A stretch of 64,000 bases of DNA from Streptomyces lomondensis (GCF_014651035.1 NZ_BMWC01000016.1:1-64000), one strand, 5' to 3'; positions 25,063 through 34,427 are shown, numbered from the stretch's first letter. Program-made: numbers and translations. The notes: generated by a model from the letters alone, not told the origin.

Positions 25063-25458
25063 TCAGCAGCCGTAGTCGACCAGGTCGAACGACGCGTAGT
25101 GGTCGGCCGTGTAGTAGTCCTCCTGGTGCTCCTCACCGGTGACGATGCGCCGCGCACCGCGCGTGGAGGAGCCGGGGGTGATGACCGTGTACTCGTGGTA
25201 GTAGCCGGACGGCTGGCTGGGCAGGATGCGCTCCCGGTTCTGGAAGACCGTGCCGTCCTGGTCGAACGGGTACGGCCCGCCCTGCTCGATCAGGTCGAGC
25301 GTGTCGTGGGCCTGGGAGGGCAGGTCGCTGTAGCAGATGCTGCCAACGGCGGTGGGGGCCGCGTCGGCCGTGGTGGCGGAGACGGTGCCGCCGACGAGGA
25401 GGGCGGACAGGAGGGCGGCTGCTGCGCCGAGCCGCGAGGCGCGTGGGGGGAAATTCAT
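25063..25458 (-). CDS. Secreted guanyl-specific ribonuclease (RNase Sa/T1 family)
   Basis: A 131-residue precursor. The signal peptide is about 1-34 (SRLGAAAALLSALLVGGTVS, Ala-x-Ala cleavage near DAAPTA), with a mature domain of about 97 residues as in RNase Sa. Conserved features: ICYSDLP, DTLDLIEQGGPYPFDQDG, VFQNRERILP, then YYHEYTVITPG (catalytic Glu), TRGARRIVTG (catalytic Arg) and DHYASF (catalytic His); the final Cys pairs with the first. It cleaves RNA 3' of G outside the cell. No barstar-like inhibitor gene was seen nearby. Confidence 0.92.
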   Translation of the reverse strand: MNFPPRASRLGAAAALLSALLVGGTVSATTADAAPTAVGSICYSDLPSQAHDTLDLIEQGGPYPFDQDGTVFQNRERILPSQPSGYYHEYTVITPGSSTRGARRIVTGEEHQEDYYTADHYASFDLVDYGC

Positions 25459-25548
25459 GGGGCCATGATGACGCGCGTAGACAGTGGCATGTCAATGTCA
25501 AGTTGAGAGATTTTCCCGTCAAGTCCGATGAGTTGGCGGGGAGTTAAC

Positions 25549-26175
25549 CTACGCGTTCTCCGGCAGGGCGTACTCGCCGTACTGCGGGCGGCCCGCCAGG
25601 TCGTAGGTCTGGATCGAGACGCCCGCGCCGGTGACGCTCCCTCCGGCGTGCTCGAACGCGGTCGGTGCGGAGCCCTCCGGGAACAGCCGGAACCCGGCGC
25701 CGAGCACGACCGGGAAGGTCAGCAGATGGAGGGTGTCGACCAGGTCGAGCGCCAGCAGGGACTGGACCAGGGCACCGCTGCCGTGCACCTGGACCTCGCC
25801 GTCGATGCGCTCCTTCAGGGCGGTGACCTCCCTGGCGAGGTCGCCGGAGAGCACGGTGGTGCCCGCCCACCCGGGGTCCTTCAGGGTCGAGGAGACGACG
25901 TACTTCGGCAGGGAGTTGAGCCGGGAGGCGACCGGGTCGCCGGGGTCGGTCACCTTCGGCCAGAACGTGGCGAAGATGTCGTACGTACGGCGGCCGAGCA
26001 GGAAGGCGCCCGGGCGCGCGAAGACCTCGTTGATGAACCGGCCGAAGTCCTCGTCGGCGTACGGGAAGCTCCAGCCGCCGTGGGTGAAGCCCCCGCGGGT
26101 GTCCTCGTGCGGCCCGCCGGGGGCCTGGTAGACGCCGTCGAGGGTGACGAAGAGGGTGGAGACGAGCTTGCCCAT
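25549..26175 (-). CDS. RibD C-terminal/dihydrofolate reductase-like protein
   Basis: A 208-residue protein. It starts MGKLVSTLFVTLDGVYQAPG, contains FLLGRRTYDIFATFWPK near residue 65, YVVSSTLKDPGW and VQVHGSGALVQSLLALDLVD near 130-150, and LTFPVVLGAGFRLFPEG. This is the pattern of stand-alone RibD_C proteins, NAD(P)H-binding reductases of unknown physiological substrate. ATG 26175 follows GGAAGG. It is divergent from the SDR at 26345. Confidence 0.88.
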   Translation of the reverse strand: MGKLVSTLFVTLDGVYQAPGGPHEDTRGGFTHGGWSFPYADEDFGRFINEVFARPGAFLLGRRTYDIFATFWPKVTDPGDPVASRLNSLPKYVVSSTLKDPGWAGTTVLSGDLAREVTALKERIDGEVQVHGSGALVQSLLALDLVDTLHLLTFPVVLGAGFRLFPEGSAPTAFEHAGGSVTGAGVSIQTYDLAGRPQYGEYALPENA

Positions 26176-26344
26176 GGCGGGTGCCTTCCTTCCGGAGCGG
26201 AGGGGATCTGCTGCCATGGGTTCAGACCCCGCCGGCCCCCGCAACTCATCGCTGGGCCGTACGGCTCCTCGTCCGGCGGCCGCGCCCGGCCTCGACGTCC
26301 GTTCGCCGCCAGTGCCGGCCGCGCCGGGCCGCTGGGATGGACGC

Positions 26345-27089
26345 ATGACTTCACAAGGAACTCTCGACGGCAAGGTGGCTCTCGTGACCGGCGGGAGCCG
26401 TGGCATCGGCGCGGCGACGGCTCTGCGGCTGGCCCGGGAGGGCGCGGACGTGGCCGTCGGCTACGTGCACGGCAAGGAGGCGGCCGAGGGCGTCGTACGG
26501 GCCGTGGAGGCGCTGGGGCGCCGGGCGGTGGCGCTGCGCGCGGACGCGGCGGACCCGGCCGAGGCGGCCGGTACGGTGGCCGCGGCGGCCGAGGCGCTGG
26601 GCGGGCTCGACGTCCTGGTGAACAACGCGGGCGTGGGCGTGCTCGGGCCGCTGGAGAGCCTGTCGCTCGCGGACGTGGACCGGGTGCTCGCCGTCAACGT
26701 ACGGGCGGTCTTTCCTGGCCTCCCAGGCGGCCGCCGCGCGGCTGCCGGAGGGCGGGCGGATCATCACCGTCGGCAGCTGCATGGCCCAGCGGGTGCCGGG
26801 GCCCGGCGGGACGCTCTACGCGATGAGCAAGGCGGCGCTCGTGGGGCTGACGAAGGCCCTGGCGAGGGAGCTGGGCGGGCGCGGGATCACCGCGAACCTC
26901 GTCCACCCGGGTCCGGTCGACACCGACATGAACCCGGCGGACGGACCGTACGCGTCCGGGCAGGCGGCGATGACGGCGCTGGGCCGGTTCGGGACGGCGG
27001 ACGAGGTGGCGTCGATGGTCGCCTACCTGGCCGGGGCGGCGTACGTGACCGGGGCGGAGTTCGCGGTCGACGGCGGACACGCCGCATGA
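26345..27089 (+). pseudogene. Short-chain dehydrogenase (SDR), single-base frameshift near 26711
   Basis: The first frame gives the cofactor motif VTGGSRGIGAATALRLAREG and LVNNAGVGVLGPLESLS up to VNVRAVF. Then the frame shifts to LASQAAAARLPEGGRIITVG, followed by the active-site YAMSKAAL (YxxxK) and the C-terminus YVTGAEFAVDGGHAA. An extra T in GTCTTTCCTGG at 26709-26719 accounts for it. Corrected, the protein is about 247 residues, the normal size for classical SDRs. It may be a genuine mutation or a read error. Confidence 0.8.
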
Positions 27090-27093
27090 GACA

Positions 27094-27133
27094 CGTGGGG
27101 CGCACCGGTGCTGTCAGGCCGGTGCGCCCCACG
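27094..27133. terminator. Bidirectional terminator between SDR and allantoicase
   Basis: A perfect 15-bp stem, CGTGGGGCGCACCGG at 27094-27108 with its complement at 27119-27133, and a 10-base loop, between two convergent genes. Confidence 0.8.
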
Positions 27134-27144
27134 GGGCGGGTGGG

Positions 27145-28260
27145 TCAGCCGCCCAGCTCCTGGTGCCGCGCCGCCAGCCGGCCGGTGCCCTCCTGGGTCA
27201 GGGAGCCGAACAGGCGCAGGCGGGAGATGCCGCCGTCCGGGAAGATGTCCACGCGCGCGTGCGTGCCGACGGCCGGGGCCGGGAGGACGAAGCGGTGATT
27301 GGTGTCGGGCTGGAGGCGGGTGCGGGGCAGGATCTCGCGCCAGTCGCCGTCCTCGCCGTCCTTGACGGACACCGACGCCCAGCCGGCGCTGTTGCCCTTG
27401 AGGTAGGCGGTGTCGATCTCCAGGGCGCGGATCTCGGCCTGGGCGGCCAGCCGGTAGCGGATCCAGTCGTGGCCCTGGTCGCGGCGGCGGCGGGTCTCCC
27501 AGCCGTCGTCCATCTTGCGGGAGCGGCCCGGCTGGATGGTGTTGGTGGCGGGCGAGTAGAAGAGGTCGGAGGCGTCCTCGACCCGGCCGCCGTTCTCCAG
27601 GGCGACGACGTCGAAGGTGCCCAGCGCCGCCAGCCACTCGGGGTCCGGGACGACCTCGCCGTACACGCGCAGGCGGGCGATGCCGCCGTCGGGGTGCTGG
27701 TTGACCCGCAGGTGGGTGAAGCGCTGCTCGACCGCGACGGCGAAGCCGTTCGCCGCGTGGCCGCCGACCGGGGTGCGCGGGACCAGGGTCGTCCACTTCA
27801 CGTCGTCCCCGAGGAGCTCCTCCGGCGACGGCGAGCCCGGCACCGAGGTGCCCTCGACGGACACGGCCTGCGGGTAGTTGCCGCGGAAGTGGGCGGTGTC
27901 GACGACGATCCCGCGGATCACGCCGGGGGCGCCGAGGCGGACCAGCGCCCAGTCGTGGTCCTCCGCGGTAGGCCACGGGTGCTCGGCGGAGGCGCCCCGG
28001 CGGCGGCGCGTCTCCCAGCCGTCCATGATCTTGCCCTTGTGCCCGAAGTGCTCGGGGTCGAACTCGGCGCGCTCGGGCACCAGCAGGTTCTCGCGCTGGG
28101 CGAAGAACTCGTCGTTGGCGGCGATGACACCGGCGCCCAGACGCCGGTCGGCGAGGTTGGCGTGCCGGGTGAAGGGGAAGTCGGCGGTGCGGTAGTCCGC
28201 GTACGGGTCGCCGCCTCCGTAGGGGTTCGCGTCGCCGGTGAAGCTGGGAATCGCCGTCAC
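27145..28260 (-). CDS. alc: Allantoicase
   Basis: A 371-residue protein made of two similar halves, as known for allantoicase. Each has a KIMDGWETRRRR or RKMDDGWETRRRR motif and a VVDTAHFRGNYP or EIDTAYLKGNS motif. The reaction is allantoate to (S)-ureidoglycolate plus urea. The start is GTG 28260. It lies 37 bases downstream of allantoinase on the same strand, forming the allantoin operon. Regulation is probably by the IclR protein encoded at 29800. Confidence 0.94.
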   Translation of the reverse strand: MTAIPSFTGDANPYGGGDPYADYRTADFPFTRHANLADRRLGAGVIAANDEFFAQRENLLVPERAEFDPEHFGHKGKIMDGWETRRRRGASAEHPWPTAEDHDWALVRLGAPGVIRGIVVDTAHFRGNYPQAVSVEGTSVPGSPSPEELLGDDVKWTTLVPRTPVGGHAANGFAVAVEQRFTHLRVNQHPDGGIARLRVYGEVVPDPEWLAALGTFDVVALENGGRVEDASDLFYSPATNTIQPGRSRKMDDGWETRRRRDQGHDWIRYRLAAQAEIRALEIDTAYLKGNSAGWASVSVKDGEDGDWREILPRTRLQPDTNHRFVLPAPAVGTHARVDIFPDGGISRLRLFGSLTQEGTGRLAARHQELGG

Positions 28261-28297
28261 GGTGATCAGATCTGCCTTTCGCGGTCTGGGGTGGGAT

Positions 28298-29635
28298 TCA
28301 GTCGGTCCGGGTGAGGAGCTGCCCCTTCGGCTCGATGAACTCGCCGTCCGCGACGATGCGCTGCCCGCGCAGCCAGGTGGACTTCACGACGCCGTACAGG
28401 GTCCTGCCCGCGTACGCCGTGACGTGGTTGCGGTGCTGGAGGGCGGCCGGGTCGACGGTGAAGGTCTCGTCGGGGGCGAGGACGGCGAAGTCGGCGTCGC
28501 GGCCCGCCTCGATGGCGCCCTTGTGGCGCAGTCCGACCAGGTCGGCCGTCCGCGCGGACATCCAGCGGACCACGTCCTCCAGGCCGTGCCCGCGCCTGCG
28601 GGCCTCCGTCCACACCGCCGAGAGGCTCAGCTGGAGTCCGGAGATGCCGCCCCAGGCCGTCGCGAAGTCGTCGGTCTTGAGGTCGGCGGTGGACGGGGAG
28701 TGGTCGGTGACGACGCAGTCGATGGTGCCGTCGGCCAGGGCCTGCCAGAGCAGGTCCTGGTTCTCGGCCTCGCGGATCGGCGGGCAGCACTTGAACTCGC
28801 TGGCGCCGTCGGGGACTTCCTCGGCGGTGAGGGTCAGGTAGTGGGGGCAGGTCTCCACGGTGACGCGGACGCCCTCCGCCCGCGCCTCGGCGATCATGGG
28901 CAGGGCGTCGCTGGAGGACAGGTGCAGGACGTGCACGCGCGCGTGGAGGGCCTTCGCCTCGCGGATGAGCTGGGCGATGGCGCTGTCCTCGGCGTCCCGG
29001 GGGCGGGAGGCGAGGAAGTCGGTGTACTTGGGGCCGGGCCGCTGCGGGGCGGAGGCGAGGCGGTGGGGGTCCTCAGCGTGCACGATGAGCAGGCCGTCGA
29101 AGGCGGCGATCTCGGCCATGGTGCGGGCGAGCGGGTCCCGCTCCAGGTGCGGGAACTCGTCCACGCCGGACGGCGACAGGAACGCCTTGAAGCCGAAGAC
29201 GCCGGCCTCGTGCAGCGGGCGCAGGTCCTTGATGTTGTCGGGCAGCGCGCCGCCCCAGAAGCCGACGTCGATGTGCGCCTTGTCGGCGGCGACCCGCTGC
29301 TTGGTGCGCAGGTGCGCGACGGTCGTGGTCGGCGGGAGGGAGTTGAGGGGCATGTCGACGAGGGTCGTGATGCCGCCGGCCGCCGCGGCGCGGGTGGCGG
29401 TCCAGAAGCCCTCCCACTCGGTGCGCCCGGGGTCGTTGACGTGCACGTGGGTGTCGACCAGGCCGGGCAGCAGGACGTGGTCGCCCAGGTCCTCCAGGCG
29501 CGCCCCCTCAGGGGCGGGCGCGTCGTACGGGAGGACGGCCGTGATCGTGCCGCCGGCGACCGCGACCGATGCGGCGCGCGTCCCCTCGGGAGTGATGACA
29601 CGCGTCGAGCGGAGCACCAGTTCAGCGTCGGACAC
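28298..29635 (-). CDS. allB: Allantoinase
   Basis: A 445-residue cyclic amidohydrolase. Metal-binding motif [12 protein letters not shown], carboxylated Lys in [11 protein letters not shown], His in LIVHAED and VHVLHLSS, and Asp in VVTDHSP. It hydrolyses allantoin to allantoate. GTG 29635 is chosen over TTG 29653 because AAAGGGG lies at a good distance before it. Leading gene of the allantoin operon, divergent from the IclR regulator, with operator-like repeats in between. Confidence 0.95.
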   Translation of the reverse strand: MSDAELVLRSTRVITPEGTRAASVAVAGGTITAVLPYDAPAPEGARLEDLGDHVLLPGLVDTHVHVNDPGRTEWEGFWTATRAAAAGGITTLVDMPLNSLPPTTTVAHLRTKQRVAADKAHIDVGFWGGALPDNIKDLRPLHEAGVFGFKAFLSPSGVDEFPHLERDPLARTMAEIAAFDGLLIVHAEDPHRLASAPQRPGPKYTDFLASRPRDAEDSAIAQLIREAKALHARVHVLHLSSSDALPMIAEARAEGVRVTVETCPHYLTLTAEEVPDGASEFKCCPPIREAENQDLLWQALADGTIDCVVTDHSPSTADLKTDDFATAWGGISGLQLSLSAVWTEARRRGHGLEDVVRWMSARTADLVGLRHKGAIEAGRDADFAVLAPDETFTVDPAALQHRNHVTAYAGRTLYGVVKSTWLRGQRIVADGEFIEPKGQLLTRTD

Positions 29636-29648
29636 CCGAACCCCTTTC

Positions 29649-29665
29649 TTCAACGTTCTGTTGAA
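29649..29665. promoter_or_regulatory. Inverted repeat TTCAAC-N5-GTTGAA at the allantoinase start
   Basis: Perfect 6-bp arms with a 5-base spacer, directly upstream of the allantoinase coding region. The arms and spacing fit IclR-family operators. Likely repressor site for the adjacent regulator; inferred. Confidence 0.6.
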
Positions 29666-29741
29666 GGAGTCTTCACTCCCATTGCAGCCCCGTCAAGGGC
29701 ACACTGCTACAGGGCACACCAGCACCCCACCCCCTGGACTT

Positions 29742-29756
29742 TTCCACGAAGCGGAA
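29742..29756. promoter_or_regulatory. TTCCA-N5-CGGAA element upstream of the IclR regulator
   Basis: An imperfect palindrome 43 bases before the GTG at 29800. It matches the element upstream of malate synthase (TTCCA-N5-AGGAA at 32554-32568), suggesting a shared regulator and autoregulation. Confidence 0.5.
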
Positions 29757-29799
29757 TTAACATCCCGGGAAGCGAAATGCTACCCGAAAGGAACGCGCC

Positions 29800-30594
29800 G
29801 TGCCGTCCAGCGCCAGCACCACCGACTCCGTCCGGTCCTCCGCCAACGGCGGGGTCCAGTCCCTGGAGCGCGCCTTCGACCTGCTCGAACGGATGGCGGA
29901 CGCGGGCGGCGAGGTCGGCCTGAGCGAGCTGTCCGCGAGCAGCGGGCTGCCCCTGCCGACCATCCACCGCCTGATGCGCACGCTGGTGGCCTGCGGATAC
30001 GTACGCCAGCAGCCCAACCGGCGGTACGCGCTCGGCCCGCGCCTGATCCGCCTCGGCGAGTCGGCCGCCCGGCTGCTGGGCACCTGGGCGCGCCCCTATC
30101 TCGCCCGGCTGGTCGAGGAGACCGGCGAGACGGCGAACATGGCACTGCTGGACGGGGACGAGATCGTCTACGTGGCGCAGGTGCCGTCGAAGCACTCGAT
30201 GCGCATGTTCACGGAGGTCGGCCGGCGCGTGCTGCCGCACTCCACGGGTGTGGGCAAGGCCCTGCTCGCCGGTTTCCCGCCGGAGGAGGTGCGCGCCCTG
30301 CTCGCCCGGACGGGCATGCCGGCCGCGACGGAGAAGACGATCACGACGCCCGACGGGTTCCTCGCGGCGCTGGAGGACGTGCGCCGCCAGGGCTACGCGA
30401 TCGACGACAACGAGCAGGAGATCGGGGTCCGTTGCCTCGCGGTCTCGGTGCCCGACTCCCCCACCGCCGCGGCCATCTCCATCTCCGGCCCGGCCGGCCG
30501 GGTCACGGAGGCGGCGACGGAGAAGATCGTGCCGGTGCTCCAGCAGGTCGCCGGCGAACTGTCGGTGGCGCTCGCCAGCCAGAGCCCCGCGTGA
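29800..30594 (+). CDS. allR: IclR-family regulator of allantoin/glyoxylate metabolism (AllR-like)
   Basis: A 264-residue protein: winged helix-turn-helix (LSELSASSGLPLPTIHRLMR, about 48-68) and an effector domain with VLPHSTGVGKALLAG, GYAIDDNEQEIGVRCLAVSV and AISISGPAGRV. The GTG start follows AAAGGAA. Its position between the allantoin operon and malate synthase fits AllR of Streptomyces, described as a repressor of allantoin genes and aceB and responsive to pathway intermediates such as allantoate or glyoxylate. The symbol is by context. Confidence 0.85.
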   Translation: MPSSASTTDSVRSSANGGVQSLERAFDLLERMADAGGEVGLSELSASSGLPLPTIHRLMRTLVACGYVRQQPNRRYALGPRLIRLGESAARLLGTWARPYLARLVEETGETANMALLDGDEIVYVAQVPSKHSMRMFTEVGRRVLPHSTGVGKALLAGFPPEEVRALLARTGMPAATEKTITTPDGFLAALEDVRRQGYAIDDNEQEIGVRCLAVSVPDSPTAAAISISGPAGRVTEAATEKIVPVLQQVAGELSVALASQSPA

Positions 30595-31262
30595 CGGGCT
30601 TACAGCACTGGCCCGGCCGGTACACCGACCGGCACGGCTCGCAGGAGGTCGTCTTCGAGTCCGACGGCCGGGAGCTGATCCGTACGACGATCCGGGGCGT
30701 CCTCTTCGAGGGCGACAGCATGGACACCCTGGGCGCGCAGGCCGGTGAGCCGCCCGCGGCGATGTTCCGGCTCCACGACGGCGACCTCCGCTCCTGCCTG
30801 CTGCAGTGGCGGCTGCCGCTGTCCGTCGAGTTCGCGGGGCAGGGCGTCCGGGAAGGGATGCTGCACTGCGCGCTGCGGCTGCCGGACCCGGCCGCGCCGG
30901 ACGGGCAGAGCCTGGTCCTCACCCTGCGCCTCGACGGGCGGGAGTACGGCAGCCCGGACGACTGCGGCGACTTCGAGGAGGGCCTGTACGCGATCCAGCG
31001 CGAACTGCCCCCGGGCGCCCGGCTCAAGGCGTGCATCGCGTGCGCCTGGTCCGACTACAACCCGGTCGGCCACGGCCTGATGGCCGGTCTGGCCTGCTTC
31101 CGGGACGCCAAGGACCGCTACCGGCAGGTCGACGGCAAGCAGGGACCCCGGGGCATCTTCGCGATCTGGAAGGCGCACACCGAACTCGTCCAGGAGACCT
31201 GGCTCTGCGGCCGGTTCGAGCCCCGGGCCACGCACACGGGCTACCGGGGCTCCTTCCCGTAA
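30591..31262 (+). CDS. Conserved protein of unknown function coupled to the IclR regulator
   Basis: A 223-residue soluble protein starting at GTG 30591, overlapping the IclR stop by GTGA. It begins LQHWPGRYTDRHGSQEVVFE and has CACxAW-type cysteines (LKACIACAWSDYNPVGHG) near residue 147 and WKAHTELVQETWLCGRF near the end. No signal or membrane segment. I do not recognise a functional family with confidence. Co-expression with the regulator suggests a role near allantoin use, but the sequence does not show one. Confidence 0.75.
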   Translation: MTGLQHWPGRYTDRHGSQEVVFESDGRELIRTTIRGVLFEGDSMDTLGAQAGEPPAAMFRLHDGDLRSCLLQWRLPLSVEFAGQGVREGMLHCALRLPDPAAPDGQSLVLTLRLDGREYGSPDDCGDFEEGLYAIQRELPPGARLKACIACAWSDYNPVGHGLMAGLACFRDAKDRYRQVDGKQGPRGIFAIWKAHTELVQETWLCGRFEPRATHTGYRGSFP

Positions 31263-31339
31263 CGCCGGTCGAGCCAGGCCTCACCTCTAGCCCTGCCCGT
31301 AACGCCGGTCGAGCCAGGCCTCACCTCTAGCCCTGCCCG
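31261..31339. repeat. 40-bp tandem duplication across a convergent gene junction
   Basis: Positions 31261-31300 are repeated almost exactly at 31301-31340 (39 of 40 bases). The unit carries sequence from the end of the upstream gene and the stop codon used by the convergent gene at 31327, so each copy contains a usable CTA (minus-strand stop). The duplication leaves both proteins intact and looks recent. Confidence 0.9.
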
Positions 31340-31650
31340 CGCACCGGCCCTCCGAAGAGGTCCACCGCCCGGCGGACCTCCGCCAGCCCGGGTGACAGCG
31401 CGCTCACCGAGCCGATCGCGCCGGCGATCAGCAGCAGGGAGCGGCGCAGCCGCGGGATCTCGGGGCTGCCGTCGGCGGCGATGGCGTCCAGGGCGGCCAG
31501 TTCCTCCTCGGCGATGCTCCGGTCCGCGAACTCGCCGGGATGGGCGGCGAGCCGGCGGCGCAGCCGGGACACGGCGGAGCGCAGCTCCGTCACGCGCGGA
31601 TCCTCGCCGACCACGGGCCCTTGCCGCTTCTGCTCCACGCTCCGCAACAC
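31327..31650 (-). CDS. Small alpha-helical protein, DUF5955-like
   Basis: A 107-residue protein. It starts at GTG 31650 behind GGGGGAGGA. Charged helical N-terminal part (VTELRSAVSRLRRRLAAHPG, IAEEELAALDAIAADG) and a hydrophobic C-terminal helix (LRRSLLLIAGAIGSVSALSP). The pattern resembles a small conserved Streptomyces family that I associate weakly with DUF5955. Function unknown. It converges on the gene ending at 31262. Confidence 0.65.
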   Translation of the reverse strand: MLRSVEQKRQGPVVGEDPRVTELRSAVSRLRRRLAAHPGEFADRSIAEEELAALDAIAADGSPEIPRLRRSLLLIAGAIGSVSALSPGLAEVRRAVDLFGGPVRGQG

Positions 31651-31872
31651 AGTCCTCCCCCTCGCACCTCGTCGTGCGTGCCCTTCCGACGCGAAGTCCC
31701 CCACACCGGGCACTGGTCGGACGCCCGGCCGGCCGGTGCGGGCGACAGTAAACGACGCGGGCCACCAGGCGCCAGTCCATTGCGTCATCGACTTGTTTCG
31801 CTGCGTGACTTTCCTGGCCTGAGGGCGCGAGACACCCGGAGCGCGCAAGCCCCGCTGCGGTATGCAGGTTCC

Positions 31873-32487
31873 ATGACGACAAGGGAGACGACGGACGGGG
31901 CGCGTGCGGTTGCGGGGCTGCTGCTCGCCGCGGGTGGCGGGCGGCGGCTGGGCGGGCGCCCCAAGGCGCTGCTGCCCCACCGGGGGCGGCCGCTGGTGGA
32001 GCACGCGGTGCGGGTGCTGCGCGAGGGCGGCTGCGCCCGTATCCACGTGGTGCTGGGCGCGCAGGCGGACGAGGTGCGCGCGCGGGCTTCCCTGCCGGGC
32101 TGCGTGCTCGTCGACAACCCCGGCTGGGAGCAGGGCATGGGGACGTCCCTGCGGGCCGGGCTGGACTCGCTCGCCGGCACGGGCGCCCGGGCCGCCCTGG
32201 TCGCGCTCGTCGACCAGCCCGGCATCGGGCCGGAGGCGGTGTCCCGGGTGCTCGAGGCGTACGAGGGCGAGGAGTCGCTGGTGTCGGCCGCGTACGAAGG
32301 TGTGCGCGGCCATCCGGTCCTGTTCGGTGCCGCCCACTGGGCGGGCATCGCCGCGACTGCCACCGGGGACCGGGGGGCACGCGCGTACCTGAAGGAGCAC
32401 GGGCCGGCGATCTCGCTCGTCGAGTGCGGGGACGTCGCCCGGCCCTTCGACATCGACACCGAGGCCGACCTGACCCACCTGGAGTGA
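31873..32487 (+). CDS. MobA/MocA-like nucleotidyltransferase
   Basis: A 204-residue protein. The nucleotide-binding motif is LLLAAGGGRRLGGRPKALLP near residues 16-36; VDQPGIGP and VRGHPVLFGAAHW follow; the C-terminus FDIDTEADLTHLE is typical of MobA-like NTP transferases. By family it transfers CMP or GMP to molybdopterin. Between the allantoin genes and malate synthase this suits maturation of xanthine dehydrogenase, the step before urate and allantoin, though no dehydrogenase is in the window. Confidence 0.85.
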   Translation: MTTRETTDGARAVAGLLLAAGGGRRLGGRPKALLPHRGRPLVEHAVRVLREGGCARIHVVLGAQADEVRARASLPGCVLVDNPGWEQGMGTSLRAGLDSLAGTGARAALVALVDQPGIGPEAVSRVLEAYEGEESLVSAAYEGVRGHPVLFGAAHWAGIAATATGDRGARAYLKEHGPAISLVECGDVARPFDIDTEADLTHLE

Positions 32488-32553
32488 GCGGGGTGGCACG
32501 GAGCGCCACCTTGCCTCGATCCGGAGAATCTCGACATCAACAGACGATTGAAC

Positions 32554-32568
32554 TTCCACCATGAGGAA
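32554..32568. promoter_or_regulatory. TTCCA-N5-AGGAA element upstream of malate synthase
   Basis: Located 127 bases before the malate synthase ATG. It shares arms and spacing with the element at 29742-29756 before the IclR gene. Candidate AllR operator. Confidence 0.45.
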
Positions 32569-32694
32569 ACTAGTATCCACTGTTCAGAAGCGCCCGAGGG
32601 CTCCGCGGGCGCCGAACGCCGTATCCGGGAAGACTGGCACCCGGTGCCGAACCGCCGGCTCGTCTTCACAGCTCGCTGAAGGAAGTGACCGTTC

Positions 32695-34320
32695 ATGTCC
32701 GCTCCAGCGCCGTCCCCGCTGGCCATCGTCGACGCCGAGCCCCTGCCCCGGCAGGAGGAGGTCCTCACCGAAGCGGCGCTCGCCTTCGTGGCCGAGCTGC
32801 ACCGGCGGTTCACGCCCCGGCGTGACGAACTCCTCGCCCGCCGCGCCGAGCGCCGCGCCGAGATCGCCCGCACCTCCACCCTCGACTTCCTCCCGGAGAC
32901 CGCCGCGATCCGCGCCGACGACTCCTGGAAGGTCGCCCCGGCCCCGGACGCCCTGAACGACCGGCGGGTCGAGATCACCGGCCCCACCGACCGCAAGATG
33001 ACCATCAACGCGCTGAACTCCGGCGCGAAGGTGTGGCTCGCGGACTTCGAGGACGCCTCCGCGCCCACCTGGGAGAACGTGGTCCTCGGCCAGCTCAACC
33101 TGATCGACGCCTACACCCGGAACATCGACTTCACGGACCCGAAGTCGGGCAAGTCGTACGCCCTGAAGGCGAACGAGGAGCTCGCCACGGTCGTCATGCG
33201 CCCGCGCGGCTGGCACCTGAACGAGCGTCACCTCGTCGACGCGGACGGCACCCCGGTGCCCGGCGCGCTCGTCGACTTCGGCCTGTACTTCTTCCACAAC
33301 GCCAAGCGCCTGCTGGGCCTGGGCAAGGGCCCGTACTTCTACCTGCCCAAGACGGAGTCGCACCTGGAGGCCCGTCTCTGGAACGAGGTCTTCGTCTTCG
33401 CGCAGGACTACGTCGGCATTCCGCAGGGCACCGTCCGCGCGACCGTGCTGATCGAGACGATCACGGCCGCGTACGAGATGGAGGAGATCCTCTACGAGCT
33501 GCGCGACCACGCCTCCGGGCTGAACGCGGGCCGCTGGGACTACCTGTTCTCCATCGTCAAGAACTTCCGTGACGGCGGCGCCAAGTTCGTCCTGCCGGAC
33601 CGCAACGCGGTGACGATGACCGCCCCGTTCATGCGCGCCTACACCGAACTCCTCGTCCGCACCTGCCACAAGCGCGGCGCGCACGCCATCGGCGGCATGG
33701 CCGCGTTCATCCCGTCCCGCCGGGACGCCGAGGTCAACAAGGTCGCCTTCGAGAAGGTCCGCGCCGACAAGGACCGCGAGGCGAACGACGGTTTCGACGG
33801 CTCCTGGGTCGCCCACCCCGACCTGGTGCCGATCGCCATGGAGTCCTTCGACAAGGTCCTCGGCGACAAGCCGAACCAGAAGGACCGGCTGCGCGAGGAC
33901 GTCGACGTCAAGGCGGCCGACCTCATCGCGATCGACTCGCTGGACGCCAAGCCGACGTACGCGGGTCTGGTCAACGCCGTGCAGGTCGGCATCCGTTACA
34001 TCGAGGCCTGGCTGCGCGGCCTCGGCGCGGTCGCGATCTTCAACCTCATGGAGGACGCGGCCACCGCCGAGATCTCCCGCTCGCAGATCTGGCAGTGGAT
34101 CAACGCCGGCGTCGTCCTCGACAACGGCGAGACGGTCACCGCCGAGCTGGCCCGCAAGGTCGCCGCCGAGGAACTCGCCACCATCAAGGCCGAGATCGGC
34201 GAGGAGGCCTTCACGGCCGGCAACTGGCAGCAGGCGCACGACCTGCTCCTGAAGGTCTCCCTCGACGAGGACTACGCCGACTTCCTGACGCTGCCGGCGT
34301 ACGAGCAGCTGCGCGGCTGA
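32695..34320 (+). CDS. aceB: Malate synthase A
   Basis: A 541-residue protein of the AceB class (not the longer GlcB). It contains the family signature [20 protein letters not shown] at about 268-287, [11 protein letters not shown] near 165-175, [17 protein letters not shown], and [10 protein letters not shown] late in the sequence. It condenses glyoxylate with acetyl-CoA to malate. In this neighbourhood it consumes glyoxylate from ureidoglycolate, completing allantoin use. A terminator follows directly. Confidence 0.96.
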   Translation: MSAPAPSPLAIVDAEPLPRQEEVLTEAALAFVAELHRRFTPRRDELLARRAERRAEIARTSTLDFLPETAAIRADDSWKVAPAPDALNDRRVEITGPTDRKMTINALNSGAKVWLADFEDASAPTWENVVLGQLNLIDAYTRNIDFTDPKSGKSYALKANEELATVVMRPRGWHLNERHLVDADGTPVPGALVDFGLYFFHNAKRLLGLGKGPYFYLPKTESHLEARLWNEVFVFAQDYVGIPQGTVRATVLIETITAAYEMEEILYELRDHASGLNAGRWDYLFSIVKNFRDGGAKFVLPDRNAVTMTAPFMRAYTELLVRTCHKRGAHAIGGMAAFIPSRRDAEVNKVAFEKVRADKDREANDGFDGSWVAHPDLVPIAMESFDKVLGDKPNQKDRLREDVDVKAADLIAIDSLDAKPTYAGLVNAVQVGIRYIEAWLRGLGAVAIFNLMEDAATAEISRSQIWQWINAGVVLDNGETVTAELARKVAAEELATIKAEIGEEAFTAGNWQQAHDLLLKVSLDEDYADFLTLPAYEQLRG

Positions 34321-34330
34321 CACCGCCCGA

Positions 34331-34362
34331 CGCGCCCCGGTACCAGTTGGTGCCGGGGCGCG
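34331..34362 (+). terminator. Terminator after malate synthase
   Basis: A 15-bp stem with one mismatch (CGCGCCCCGGTACCA at 34331-34345 with 34348-34362), 10 bases after the stop codon. Confidence 0.8.
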
Positions 34363-34427
34363 GTCATGGGCGTAGGACGGGCCGTTGCGGAGGTGCTTGA
34401 GGTCGAGTACGGCCTGGCAGCCTGCGC

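Noticed and set aside
28860-31262. 800-residue fusion frame through the allantoinase and IclR region
   Set aside because: Only the last 223 codons (from 30591) are coding; the rest is shadow frame.
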